From: Candidatus Berkelbacteria bacterium
GTDB taxonomy: Bacteria; Patescibacteriota; UBA1384; 2-12-FULL-50-11
NCBI GenBank assembly: GCA_024654065.1
Contig: JANLIQ010000048.1
Span: 1 to 23,224 of the forward strand
DNA length: 23,224 nucleotides
Direction: 5' to 3'
Shown: piece after piece, positions 1 through 5,578 of the stretch
Numbering within the stretch: position 1 is the stretch's first letter
How the letters are laid out: each line of letters starts with the position of its first letter
Made by a program: the position numbers and the translations under genes
Notes under the pieces: generated by a model
What the model was told of the DNA's origin: nothing
What the model saw: the letters and a program-made list of their open reading frames with translations, nothing else
Database searches by the model: none

Positions 1-1
1 C

Positions 2-133
2 ATCAACCTTGACAGGACGTGTGCGACAACCATGACGTCCAAAGGGGTCGTTCATGTGCGCCGAGCTGTCGGCTGCAACTGGGTGATGTCTAGTGGCGAC
101 AAGCCACCAAAGCAAGTTCGGCAAGGAGGCTGA
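2..133 (+). CDS. C-terminal end of an unrecognised gene entering from the left
   Basis: This frame is open from the window edge to a TGA at 131-133, giving about 43 residues that are rich in basic and small residues, including VHVRRAVGCNWVMSSGDK. It is followed 31 bases later by a strong intrinsic terminator in the same direction, which fits the end of a real transcription unit. The first plus-strand frame closes within four codons and the third within eleven. I do not recognise the protein and see no motif. It could equally be a chance open frame. Confidence 0.3.
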   Translation: MNLDRTCATTMTSKGVVHVRRAVGCNWVMSSGDKPPKQVRQGG

Positions 134-164
134 GGTGGACGGCTGATGACGTCGACTCAATCAT

Positions 165-203
165 CCGTCCGGAGAGCTTCCAAGCTTACCGGACGGTTTC
201 TTT
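165..203 (+). terminator. Intrinsic terminator for the leftmost gene
   Basis: CCGTCCGG at 165-172 pairs perfectly with CCGGACGG at 189-196 (8 bp) and is followed by TTTCTTT. Confidence 0.75.
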
Positions 204-208
204 AATTC

Positions 209-229
209 CCCGCCAAAAGAAAACGGTTC
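209..229 (+). repeat. 21-bp intergenic repeat, copy 1
   Basis: First of four copies of a motif with core AAAGAAAACGG followed by (C/T)TC. This copy begins a few bases after the T-tract of the preceding terminator and has GGTTC where the other copies have GGCTC. All copies are in the same orientation and lie between gene cassettes. Confidence 0.6.
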
Positions 230-257
230 AAAATAAATGCCCCGGCAGAGCCGGGGC
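228..257 (-). terminator. Intrinsic terminator of the minus-strand hypothetical gene
   Basis: On the minus strand a perfect 8-bp stem (GCCCCGGC with GCCGGGGC, 3-nt loop, 239-257) is followed by ATTTATTTT. It lies 8 bases beyond the stop of the gene at 266-484. Confidence 0.75.
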
Positions 258-265
258 GGTCGAAG

Positions 266-484
266 CTAGTCGCCGTGGTCGAGTCGTTTCAGAATCCTGA
301 CGCAGTGAGTGTCGTTATGCAACTCACCTTTCAGGAAGCTTGAGCGGACCCAAGCATGGTCTCCAATGAACGGATCTCCGGAGCGCTGAAGCTCCTCAAC
401 CTTCAGGGGACGAGTCGAGTCGAGATCGATTTGGAGATCGTTCCACCCGCCATCCCACAGAATGGTCACGTTTCTAGCCTTCAT
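266..484 (-). CDS. Small hypothetical protein, 72 aa
   Basis: I do not recognise this protein. The start is placed at the ATG at 484 because a strong AGGAGG lies 6 bases upstream of it; an in-frame ATG at 511 has no such site. The product is a soluble acidic and basic mix with several Trp residues near the N-terminus (VTILWDGGWNDLQ) and ends in HGD. It has its own terminator and a conspicuous stem-loop in its leader. It is therefore a single-gene cassette, oriented opposite to the hicBA pair on the right. No membrane segment or signal peptide is seen. A small domain of a phage or mobile-element accessory type would fit the setting, but there is no direct evidence for it. Confidence 0.6.
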   Translation of the reverse strand: MKARNVTILWDGGWNDLQIDLDSTRPLKVEELQRSGDPFIGDHAWVRSSFLKGELHNDTHCVRILKRLDHGD

Positions 485-497
485 AGCCACCTCCTGA

Positions 498-536
498 CGA
501 TTACTCGCCAAGCGAGGCTATAACTTTGAGTAATCG
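498..536 (-). promoter_or_regulatory. Leader stem-loop next to the ribosome binding site
   Basis: CGATTACTC at 498-506 and GAGTAATCG at 528-536 form a perfect 9-bp inverted repeat. The loop contains a second small GCC/GGC hairpin. In the minus-strand transcript the structure ends two bases before AGGAGG, so it could affect translation, or it could be an operator. Confidence 0.4.
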
Positions 537-610
537 TTTTGTTTTTGTGCTGGGCTAATTGCTCAGCCAAGCGTGGTTATCCTAGCTCTTCCTAGGGGAA
601 AAGTCAAGAA

Positions 611-631
611 GCCCACTAAAGAAAACGGCTC
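611..631 (+). repeat. 21-bp intergenic repeat, copy 2
   Basis: Contains AAAGAAAACGGCTCCGC, a string shared with copy 4. It lies in the gap before hicBA. Confidence 0.6.
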
Positions 632-688
632 CGCATTTTCTTCCGGGGGTAGCAGCCAAATACCACAGAAGACGTTAATCTACTTTAC

Positions 689-700
689 GACATATATGTC
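689..700. promoter_or_regulatory. 12-bp palindrome, putative operator
   Basis: GACATATATGTC is a perfect palindrome about 70 bp upstream of the proposed hicBA -35 box and is related in half-site to the larger palindrome at 720-741. Confidence 0.35.
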
Positions 701-719
701 ACAAGTATCCCTAGATCAC

Positions 720-741
720 CGTATGTCATATATGACATACG
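720..741. promoter_or_regulatory. 22-bp perfect palindrome, putative operator
   Basis: A perfect palindrome centred on ATAT with arms CGTATGTCAT. It lies 28 bp upstream of the proposed hicBA -35 box, a typical place for an operator. The regulator that binds it is not known; HicB is the nearest candidate. Confidence 0.4.
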
Positions 742-769
742 AGGCATTAGACGAATAGTGGAAATCTCC

Positions 770-798
770 TAAAGTATTTATCGTGATTCTGCTAAAAT
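770..798 (+). promoter_or_regulatory. Putative hicBA promoter
   Basis: TAAAGT, 17 nt, TAAAAT. The -10 is good and the -35 is weak. The start codon lies 9 bases downstream of the -10, so the transcript would be nearly leaderless. Confidence 0.4.
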
Positions 799-807
799 AA
801 AGCGGTA

Positions 808-1002
808 ATGAAACAACTAACAGCGGTGATCCGCAAGGAGAACGATTGGTTTGTGGCTGAAAATCCCGAAACCGGTGTGGCCAGTCAGGGCAAGACCGAA
901 CGGGAGGCTTTAGTCAGCCTCAAAGAAGCTGTTAGCTTGTATCTGGAAGAAGCCGGAGCTCCAGCGATTCAGAAAGTTACCATCAAGCCGCTTGTAGTCT
1001 AA
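808..1002 (+). CDS. hicB: HicB-family antitoxin
   Basis: A 64-residue protein with the compact HicB fold signature: an N-terminal strand, KENDWFVAENPETGVASQG, then a helix EREALVSLKEAVSLYLEE. The family binds and blocks the HicA mRNA interferase and usually autoregulates. It lacks the C-terminal DNA-binding domain of longer HicB proteins, so any operator binding would need another route. The stop codon shares its last base with the start of hicA (TAATG), which indicates translational coupling. HicB-before-HicA order is common. The gene has no clear Shine-Dalgarno, and the proposed promoter would give a very short leader. Identification rests on the sequence pattern and the neighbour. Confidence 0.85.
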   Translation: MKQLTAVIRKENDWFVAENPETGVASQGKTEREALVSLKEAVSLYLEEAGAPAIQKVTIKPLVV

Positions 1003-1235
1003 TGCCGTTACCGCTTTTGAGCGGAAAACAAATTATCAAAATCCTAGTCAAAGAATTTGGTTTTGCTATGTCGAGACAAAAAGGTTCGCATATTTCGTTG
1101 TATAAGTTTGTCGGTGGTCACAAGATTGTTACGGTTGTCCCTGATCATCGCCAAGTCCAGCGAGGAACGTTGCGTAGCGCCTTAAGGCTAGCTCGGGTAA
1201 CTGAAGAGGAATTCGAAGTAGCCGCTAAAAATTAA
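1002..1235 (+). CDS. hicA: HicA-family mRNA interferase toxin
   Basis: A 77-residue protein of usual HicA size. It opens with a helix (SGKQIIKILVKEFGF), followed by the family's catalytic motif GSHISLYK with His30, then a strand ending VTVVPDHRQVQRGTLRSALR, which matches the conserved HicA C-terminal half. HicA proteins are double-stranded-RNA-binding-fold RNases that cleave mRNA and are neutralised by HicB. The start overlaps the hicB stop by one base. Nothing looks inactivated: the catalytic His and the flanking Gly-Ser are intact. It is followed after five bases by repeat copy 3, with no obvious terminator. Confidence 0.88.
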   Translation: MPLPLLSGKQIIKILVKEFGFAMSRQKGSHISLYKFVGGHKIVTVVPDHRQVQRGTLRSALRLARVTEEEFEVAAKN

Positions 1236-1239
1236 TCTT

Positions 1240-1260
1240 CCTGCCAAAAGAAAACGGCTC
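1240..1260 (+). repeat. 21-bp intergenic repeat, copy 3
   Basis: Contains AAAAGAAAACGGCTC. It starts five bases after the hicA stop and ends seven bases before the -35 box of the next gene. Confidence 0.6.
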
Positions 1261-1267
1261 TAACCAG

Positions 1268-1296
1268 TTGATTTTTTGATAGTCTTTGAGTAAAGT
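1268..1296 (+). promoter_or_regulatory. Putative promoter of the HAD phosphatase gene
   Basis: TTGATT, 17 nt, TAAAGT, ending 24 bases before the start codon. Confidence 0.45.
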
Positions 1297-1320
1297 GCGG
1301 GAAGTCCTGTGGAGGGAGCT

Positions 1321-1869
1321 ATGTTTCGAAGATATCTGTCGCTTCGCACCCCACATCAGGAGTGCACTTCTATTCTCGATATGTCTACTAAGGGTCTGTC
1401 AGGCGCATTTCTGCTCATCGACGTCGATAACACGATTTGCCTGCGCAAAACGGATGAAGTTGATGAAGCGATCATCTCGTTCCTGCTACAGCTCCGAAGA
1501 GATGGTAGGGTCAAGGAGATCTGTCTTCTGTCAAACGTCGTTTCACGTTCGCAACGCCGAGTCGATCGGGTCGCACGTATTGCCCGAAAACTTCAGTGCA
1601 ACTACGTCTGTGCTTTCTGGCCCTGGATAAAACCAAGACCAGAGCCCTACAGAGAGGCGCTGACCAAAATCGGAGCGTGGCCTGAAGTGACTGTCATGAT
1701 TGGCGATCAGTTACTCACGGACATTCTAGGTGCCAACAAACTCGGAATGCGAACCGTGCTGGTACGGCCACTCGGCAAGGATCATTTCATCACTCGACCA
1801 AGAAGGATCTGGGAACGCCAGGTTACCCGACTTCGTCGGATCTTCAATGTCACGAGCCCGTCGTCATAG
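1321..1869 (+). CDS. YqeG-type HAD-superfamily phosphatase
   Basis: A 182-residue protein with all HAD motifs. Motif I is LLIDVDNTI (nucleophile Asp34, acid Asp36), motif II is LLSN, the motif III lysine is in KPRPEPYREAL, and motif IV is MIGDQLLTDILGANKLG (Asp129 and Asp134). The segment GDQLLTD through LVRPL, followed by a basic tail (RPRRIWERQVTRLRR), closely follows the YqeG group of HAD IIIA phosphatases. The substrate is not predictable from sequence. The start at 1321 is chosen because GGAGGGA lies 3 bases upstream; an in-frame GTG at 1309 would lie across that site. The stop codon sits inside the loop of its own terminator. It is bounded by repeat copies on both sides. Confidence 0.85.
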   Translation: MFRRYLSLRTPHQECTSILDMSTKGLSGAFLLIDVDNTICLRKTDEVDEAIISFLLQLRRDGRVKEICLLSNVVSRSQRRVDRVARIARKLQCNYVCAFWPWIKPRPEPYREALTKIGAWPEVTVMIGDQLLTDILGANKLGMRTVLVRPLGKDHFITRPRRIWERQVTRLRRIFNVTSPSS

Positions 1870-1885
1870 GCGGGCTTTCGATTTT
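1855..1885 (+). terminator. Intrinsic terminator of the HAD gene
   Basis: AGCCCG (1855-1860) pairs with CGGGCT (1871-1876), followed by TTCGATTTT. The stop codon lies in the loop. Confidence 0.65.
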
Positions 1886-1906
1886 CCCACCAAAAGAAAA
1901 CGGCTC
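1886..1906 (+). repeat. 21-bp intergenic repeat, copy 4
   Basis: Contains CCAAAAGAAAACGGCTCCGC. It begins directly after the T-tract of the HAD terminator. Confidence 0.6.
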
Positions 1907-1943
1907 CGCCTACCACAACCGCACTGTCGGGTACAATACCCTA

Positions 1944-1974
1944 TTGACCTTTCTTACAATTACGATAATGTAAG
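1944..1974 (+). promoter_or_regulatory. Promoter and putative operator of the AbrB-VapC pair
   Basis: TTGACC, 16 nt, TAATGT (-35 at 1944-1949, -10 at 1966-1971). An inverted repeat CTTACA (1953-1958) / TGTAAG (1969-1974) covers the spacer and -10, a fitting place for autorepression by the antitoxin. The predicted start of transcription is within a base or two of the ATG at 1979, so the mRNA may be leaderless. Confidence 0.55.
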
Positions 1975-1978
1975 AGTA

Positions 1979-2212
1979 ATGAGTAACACTATCATTTCAG
2001 ATAAGTACCAAGTGGTCATTCCTAAAGCGGTTCGCGAGAAAGTTAATCTTAAGCGCGGACAGATCCTTCATGTCTATTCTATTGATGACGGCAGCGTTCT
2101 ACTAACTCCGCAAAAGAAGTGGCCAGAGGATTATATCGGCAGTCTCAAGGATGCGTGGAAAGGTGTCGATGTCGTCGAGTACTTGCGACAAGAACGCAAT
2201 TCATGGGATTAG
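1979..2212 (+). CDS. AbrB/MazE-type antitoxin with SpoVT-AbrB domain
   Basis: A 77-residue protein. Residues 1-45 are a SpoVT/AbrB swapped-hairpin DNA-binding domain (ISDKYQVVIPKAVREKVNLK, then RGQILHVYSIDDGSVLLTP). The C-terminal 30 residues (WPEDYIGSLKDAWKGVDVVE) are the toxin-binding tail typical of VapB-type antitoxins. The start is set by the domain boundary; longer upstream reading only adds residues from the previous terminator and repeat. The gene overlaps vapC by 10 bases, so the two are translationally coupled. The inverted repeat over the promoter is the likely autoregulatory site. Confidence 0.88.
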   Translation: MSNTIISDKYQVVIPKAVREKVNLKRGQILHVYSIDDGSVLLTPQKKWPEDYIGSLKDAWKGVDVVEYLRQERNSWD

Positions 2213-2658
2213 ATTTTTCAAAGTTACTAACAAAAGACAGGAGTATCGCCCTTGATTCAACCGTTTTCATTTATGCGCTTAACGAGCACGAACACTTTCC
2301 AGATGCCGCAAAGCTACTCTCTGCCGTAAAGGAAGGACTAAACACAGCCATGACGTCAGTAATGACACTCTTAGAAGTGGCTGTCCATCCATACAAGACC
2401 GGAAGCGCGCAGTTAGTAGAGGAACATCGAAAGTTCATCAGCGGTAACGGGAAAATAAGAATCGTCGATGTCTCTCAAGCAGTCGCACTGAAAGCAGCTG
2501 AACTACGGGTCAAATATCACCTGAAAACTCCCGATGCGATTCATCTGGCGACGGCTATTGAAGCTAACTGCTCGCTATTCTTTACTGCAGACAAAGATTT
2601 CCAAACGAAAATTTCTGAAATAATAATCATTCATATTGAGCCAACACCAAAGGCATAA
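2203..2658 (+). CDS. vapC: PIN-domain toxin, VapC type
   Basis: A 151-residue PIN-domain RNase. The acidic active-site residues are visible: Asp18 in IALDSTVFIYAL, Glu58 in TLLEVAVHP, Asp111 in KTPDAIHLATA and Asp130 in FFTADKDF. This matches the usual VapC order and length. The family uses Mg2+ to cleave tRNA or rRNA, and the co-encoded antitoxin blocks the site. The start is the ATG inside the end of the antitoxin gene; reading further upstream only translates the antitoxin gene out of frame. All catalytic residues are present, so the toxin is probably functional. Confidence 0.9.
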   Translation: MGLDFSKLLTKDRSIALDSTVFIYALNEHEHFPDAAKLLSAVKEGLNTAMTSVMTLLEVAVHPYKTGSAQLVEEHRKFISGNGKIRIVDVSQAVALKAAELRVKYHLKTPDAIHLATAIEANCSLFFTADKDFQTKISEIIIIHIEPTPKA

Positions 2659-2668
2659 TAGAGCGAGT

Positions 2669-2893
2669 ATGAAACGAGCCCTTGAGTTTACAGTTCAAAA
2701 AGAAAACAGTTGGTATATTGCCACACACCCAGAGACAGGTATGACCAGTCAGGGCGAGACTAAAAAAGAAGCGATCGCCAATCTTTATAAAGCTATTGCT
2801 CTGCACCGTGGGCTAAGCCCCGATCTGTATATACAACTCGAAAGAGTCTTCAATGATTACGACGGAGCGTTAAAAGCGCTAGCTGATCGCTAG
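2669..2893 (+). CDS. Orphan HicB-like protein
   Basis: A 74-residue protein clearly related to the HicB at 808-1002. The shared core is KENSWYIATHPETGMTSQGE here versus KENDWFVAENPETGVASQGK there, followed by a helix KKEAIANLYKAIALH. No hicA follows: the next gene is DUF3467 after its own promoter. The C-terminal part (LSPDLYIQLERVFNDYDGAL) differs from the first copy. It starts 10 bases after the vapC stop and is probably cotranscribed with it. It may be a solitary antitoxin kept as protection against an external HicA, or a small HicB-fold protein with a different role. The start is the first ATG that preserves the family N-terminus; an upstream TTG lies inside vapC. Confidence 0.75.
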   Translation: MKRALEFTVQKENSWYIATHPETGMTSQGETKKEAIANLYKAIALHRGLSPDLYIQLERVFNDYDGALKALADR

Positions 2894-2929
2894 CGTTGCA
2901 GGCGGGTGCTGAGCCCCCGAGTGGTATAC

Positions 2930-2957
2930 TTGCCGTATCAATTAGCTGAAATAATAT
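2930..2957 (+). promoter_or_regulatory. Promoter of the DUF3467 gene
   Basis: TTGCCG, 16 nt, TAATAT, followed 13 bases later by AAAGGAG and the ATG at 2980. Confidence 0.5.
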
Positions 2958-2979
2958 TCGAAATAAATGAAAGGAGACA

Positions 2980-3240
2980 ATGGCCGAAGAACAACAACCA
3001 GAAATTATGATGAGTAATGCCACACCTATTCTTTACACAGATTCAGTCTTGGTAAACAGAACTCCATTTGGAATTAATTTGGAGATCGCCCAAAGTCTGG
3101 GTAGCCACCAGAAGCAACAAGTGGTGGCCCGAATTGGGATGTCGCTCGAACACGCCAAAGCCCTACTGGACGTGATGTCCAAAGTTATCGGCACCGACGA
3201 GAAAAAGAGCATCGGTTTCCGAACCGGTGAAGACAGCTAG
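2980..3240 (+). CDS. DUF3467 family protein
   Basis: An 86-residue protein matching the DUF3467 pattern: a short acidic N-terminus, a strand pair around LYTDSVLVNRTPFGINLEIAQ, then VVARIGMSLEHAKALLDVMSKVI, where the family has a conserved strand followed by an HAK-L helix. The function of the family is unknown; it is common as a small stand-alone protein in bacteria including CPR. AAGGAG lies 4 bases before the start, which fixes it. The gene has its own promoter and is followed after 109 bases by a tiny membrane peptide gene that has its own ribosome binding site and a terminator. Confidence 0.8.
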   Translation: MAEEQQPEIMMSNATPILYTDSVLVNRTPFGINLEIAQSLGSHQKQQVVARIGMSLEHAKALLDVMSKVIGTDEKKSIGFRTGEDS

Positions 3241-3293
3241 CTTCAACCACGACCGAATTTACAAGGTTAGCACAGGCGGGAAAACACGTAGGG

Positions 3294-3322
3294 TTAATTT
3301 TTGAAGTTTGATGTGATATTCT
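3294..3322 (+). promoter_or_regulatory. Possible promoter of the small membrane peptide
   Basis: TTAATT, 17 nt, TATTCT. The -35 is weak, and readthrough from the DUF3467 gene is an equally good source of transcript. Confidence 0.25.
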
Positions 3323-3349
3323 GAAATTGCACTTAAGGAGGAGACAGAA

Positions 3350-3448
3350 TTGAATTTTCCGCCTGGCTTTAGGGGCTGGTCGCCCGCAATCTATGCCTTC
3401 GGCATTATCCTTTTGGGGGGCTTCATCATCTACATATCGTCCCATTAA
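3350..3448 (+). CDS. 32-residue single-pass membrane peptide
   Basis: A short reading frame starting with TTG, preceded at 7 bases by a near-perfect AAGGAGGAG and followed by a strong terminator 14 bases after the stop. The predicted product begins MNFPPGFRGWSPAIY and has one hydrophobic helix (AIYAFGIILLGGFIIYI) ending in SSH. The combination of ribosome binding site, membrane helix and terminator makes this a believable small gene. The role is unknown: a toxin-like peptide, a small subunit of a membrane complex or a regulator are all possible. There is no homologue elsewhere in the window. Confidence 0.6.
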   Translation: MNFPPGFRGWSPAIYAFGIILLGGFIIYISSH

Positions 3449-3462
3449 TGGGGCGGTGACTC

Positions 3463-3485
3463 GGGGCCGATTCGGCCCCTTTTTT
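3463..3485 (+). terminator. Strong intrinsic terminator
   Basis: GGGGCC / GGCCCC stem with a short GATTC-type loop, then six T residues. It closes the leftmost plus-strand block. Confidence 0.85.
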
Positions 3486-3519
3486 GTAAAAAAAGAGGCG
3501 ACTAGGACAGTCACCCCCG

Positions 3520-3732
3520 TTAGGGTTCTTCGGTCAGGAGAGGTAGTATTTGCCTCATCCGCTCTACTGAACGATGGATGTTCTCCTGCGCCCTGGCTTC
3601 TAGGGGCCTGAAGAACTGATGTTGAAAGATCCCTCGTTCGGCCAGGCGCTCTAGGATTTCAATTCGACCTTTGATAAAAGTCTGATCGTCAGTCTGGTAA
3701 TACTCCTGAAAGATCTTCTTCGTATCGCAAAG
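3520..3732 (-). pseudogene. Remnant reading frame without a start codon
   Basis: On the minus strand about 70 codons are open between an in-frame TGA (3733-3735) and TAA (3520-3522), but no ATG, GTG or TTG occurs in this frame at the upstream end. The product looks like a real helical protein: FQEYYQTDDQTFIKGRIEIL, LERLAERGIFQHQFF, RPLEARAQENIHRSVERM. It lies directly downstream of the PRC-barrel gene in the same direction. A 5'-truncated or nonsense-interrupted gene is the most economical reading. I do not recognise the family. Confidence 0.4.
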
Positions 3733-3763
3733 TCAATCGGAAAGACAGGAAAAATGGAAAGTA

Positions 3764-4267
3764 TCAAGCTACTAGCTGGCTGACAGCAATCTCGTCGAAC
3801 GTTGGAGCGATAACGATATCTTTAAAAACAATTTGTTTAGGAGTTATAGAAACGAGAAATTGACGGGGGATAATTCGTTCGTTTAAAAATTGGCCAAGAT
3901 AAAAACGAATAATGAGTCCGGTATCGGCGTCGATAACGAGATCACTTATTTTGCCAATTTTTCGACCTGATTCAGTTTTAGCCACGACGCCTAAAACCGT
4001 ACCATATTGGTGTCGTAATTGATCAAAAGGTTTTAGATCTTTCTGAATATTCTTTTCGCTATCTATCACGATTTCACCCCTTTCAACTTCCAGGGTGTCG
4101 ACATAATCAATTCTGCCAAAACGAGTTAACACCGTCCGTTGGCTGGTTTGAAATCCGGCGATTCTTGCATCACGACCGTCAAAAATAATTCTATCCACCG
4201 TGGCGAGTTTTTTACCATCAGTCAATCGAATCGATGCACTTGCTAATTGTGAGACTTCCAAAACCAT
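3764..4267 (-). CDS. PRC-barrel domain protein (two barrels)
   Basis: A 167-residue protein built of two PRC-barrel-like halves. Residues 10-85 contain VSQLASASIRLTDGKKLATV and IIFDGRDARIAGF; residues 86-160 contain GTVLGVVAKTESGRKIGKIS, DLVIDADTGLIIRFYLG and the closing strand IPRQFLVSITPKQIVFKD. PRC barrels are small beta-barrels found in photosynthetic reaction centre H subunits and in RimM; stand-alone versions are usually of unknown function. No signal peptide or membrane helix. The gene is divergent from pilC with only 52 bases between the starts, so the two probably share a regulatory region. The start has no strong Shine-Dalgarno. Confidence 0.75.
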   Translation of the reverse strand: MVLEVSQLASASIRLTDGKKLATVDRIIFDGRDARIAGFQTSQRTVLTRFGRIDYVDTLEVERGEIVIDSEKNIQKDLKPFDQLRHQYGTVLGVVAKTESGRKIGKISDLVIDADTGLIIRFYLGQFLNERIIPRQFLVSITPKQIVFKDIVIAPTFDEIAVSQLVA

Positions 4268-4319
4268 ATATTCATGGTAGCAAAACCAAACTCAATGCTC
4301 TACACTTCTGGATGGAGGG

Positions 4320-5525
4320 ATGAAGAAAACAACAAAGCCTTTTTTTCGGTATAAAGTCAAAGATGAGAAAGGTCATGTCCGTTCTGGCCGGGCAACTGGT
4401 ACACTTGCGGCAGTTCGTCGCTTACTGCAAAGTCGACACTATACGATAATCTCAATCATCGAAGAACGGTCGGCTATAAGTCGGTTTTCTTTTGGTAAAG
4501 TTTCTGCCAAAGACCGGTCAATTATGTACCGCGAACTTTCAACAATGTTGAAAGCCGGTGTTGGTATTACCCAAGCGATCGATATTGTAGCTGAGACACC
4601 AAATAAAAGATTGCGTGTCGTCATGAGACAAGTCCATCTTAGCCTGGAGAACGGTTTTGCGCTGTCAGTAGCGATGGCTGGTCAATCAAAAACATTCCCA
4701 GAAGTGGAAGTTGGCGTTGTCCGGGCCGGTGAAGCAACCGGTAATTTAGTAAAAGTTTTGGATGATTTAGCCACGAGTACTGCTCGTTCAGCCGAATTTG
4801 TTGGCAAGGTTCATGGGGCAATGATTTACCCAGCTTTTATTTTTGTAGTGATGGTTATCGTTGGAGCTATTATTTTAACCAAAGTAATTCCACCGATTAA
4901 AGATATTTTTAGCTCCCAGGAAACTGAATTACCAGTTTCGACAAAAATTTTACTAGCAATGACTGATTTTTTGATTAACGAGTGGTTATTACTACTCGGT
5001 ATCGTACTAGGAATTGTGGTTATCATAAAACTTTTCACGATGACTAAACCTGGTAAAGAAGTTGGTAGCTATCTTGGACTCCATTTTCCGATTTTTGGGC
5101 CACTTACCCTACAAGTTTATTTAGCTCGTTTTAATCGAACATTGTCGCTGTTACTTTCGGCAGGGGTTCCCATCTTGGAAGCAGTAGGGATTATTGCTGA
5201 TTCCACTCCCAATACTATTTTCCGGAGAACCCTAAGATTACTAATGCGTTCCCTTGAACAGGGTGCGGCCGTAACTTCAACGATGCAAGATAATAAGTAT
5301 TTTCCAAAGATGATGACCCAATTACTTTTCGTTGGCCAGCAGTCTGGTGATTTAGGTGGCTCAGCTTCAACTTTGGCTGAGTATTTTGAGCAAGAAGTTG
5401 ATGGAAAATTACGATCTTTCTCGGCTCTTATCGAACCTTTTATTATTGTGATTTTAGGTGGAGCAGTAGCATTTATCGTTATTTCTGTTCTTCAACCTAT
5501 TTACAGCTTAACTGGATCGTTCTGA
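4320..5525 (+). CDS. pilC: Type IV pilus inner-membrane platform protein PilC/GspF
   Basis: A 401-residue protein of standard PilC length with two GspF domains, each a helical bundle followed by membrane helices. The N-terminal FRYKVKDEKGHVRSG is the usual start of the family. Domain 1 runs from about residue 60 (SIMYRELSTMLKAGVGITQA) with a membrane helix near 167-190. A second helix is at 220-240, domain 2 starts around 265 (YLARFNRTLSLLLSAGVPIL), and the last helix is at 374-396. PilC anchors the assembly ATPase and extracts pilins from the membrane. The GGAGG site lies only one base before the ATG, closer than usual. No pilB, pilT or pilM is in the window, so the ATPases must be encoded elsewhere. 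Confidence 0.95.
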   Translation: MKKTTKPFFRYKVKDEKGHVRSGRATGTLAAVRRLLQSRHYTIISIIEERSAISRFSFGKVSAKDRSIMYRELSTMLKAGVGITQAIDIVAETPNKRLRVVMRQVHLSLENGFALSVAMAGQSKTFPEVEVGVVRAGEATGNLVKVLDDLATSTARSAEFVGKVHGAMIYPAFIFVVMVIVGAIILTKVIPPIKDIFSSQETELPVSTKILLAMTDFLINEWLLLLGIVLGIVVIIKLFTMTKPGKEVGSYLGLHFPIFGPLTLQVYLARFNRTLSLLLSAGVPILEAVGIIADSTPNTIFRRTLRLLMRSLEQGAAVTSTMQDNKYFPKMMTQLLFVGQQSGDLGGSASTLAEYFEQEVDGKLRSFSALIEPFIIVILGGAVAFIVISVLQPIYSLTGSF

Positions 5526-5578
5526 TGAAAACTAAATTTCAATTATTGGGGTGAATTAGGTATGCTAACTACAAGTAT

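Larger units (their letters stand above)
485..807. other. 323-bp intergenic region between divergent cassettes
   Basis: No convincing gene. It holds the leader stem-loop of the minus-strand gene, a near-direct repeat beginning GCCAAGCG (507 and 565), a CCTAG/CTAGG hairpin near 582-597, repeat copy 2, two palindromes and the hicBA promoter. The one open frame (573-758) runs through these elements and has no ribosome binding site. Confidence 0.6.

Noticed and set aside
573..758. Open frame of 61 codons before hicB
   Set aside because: It runs through the 21-bp repeat and both palindromes, and has no ribosome binding site and no protein-like pattern.
3185..3514. Minus-strand frame of 109 codons
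   Set aside because: It lies across the DUF3467 gene end, the small membrane peptide gene and a strong terminator on the plus strand; it has no ribosome binding site and no family pattern.
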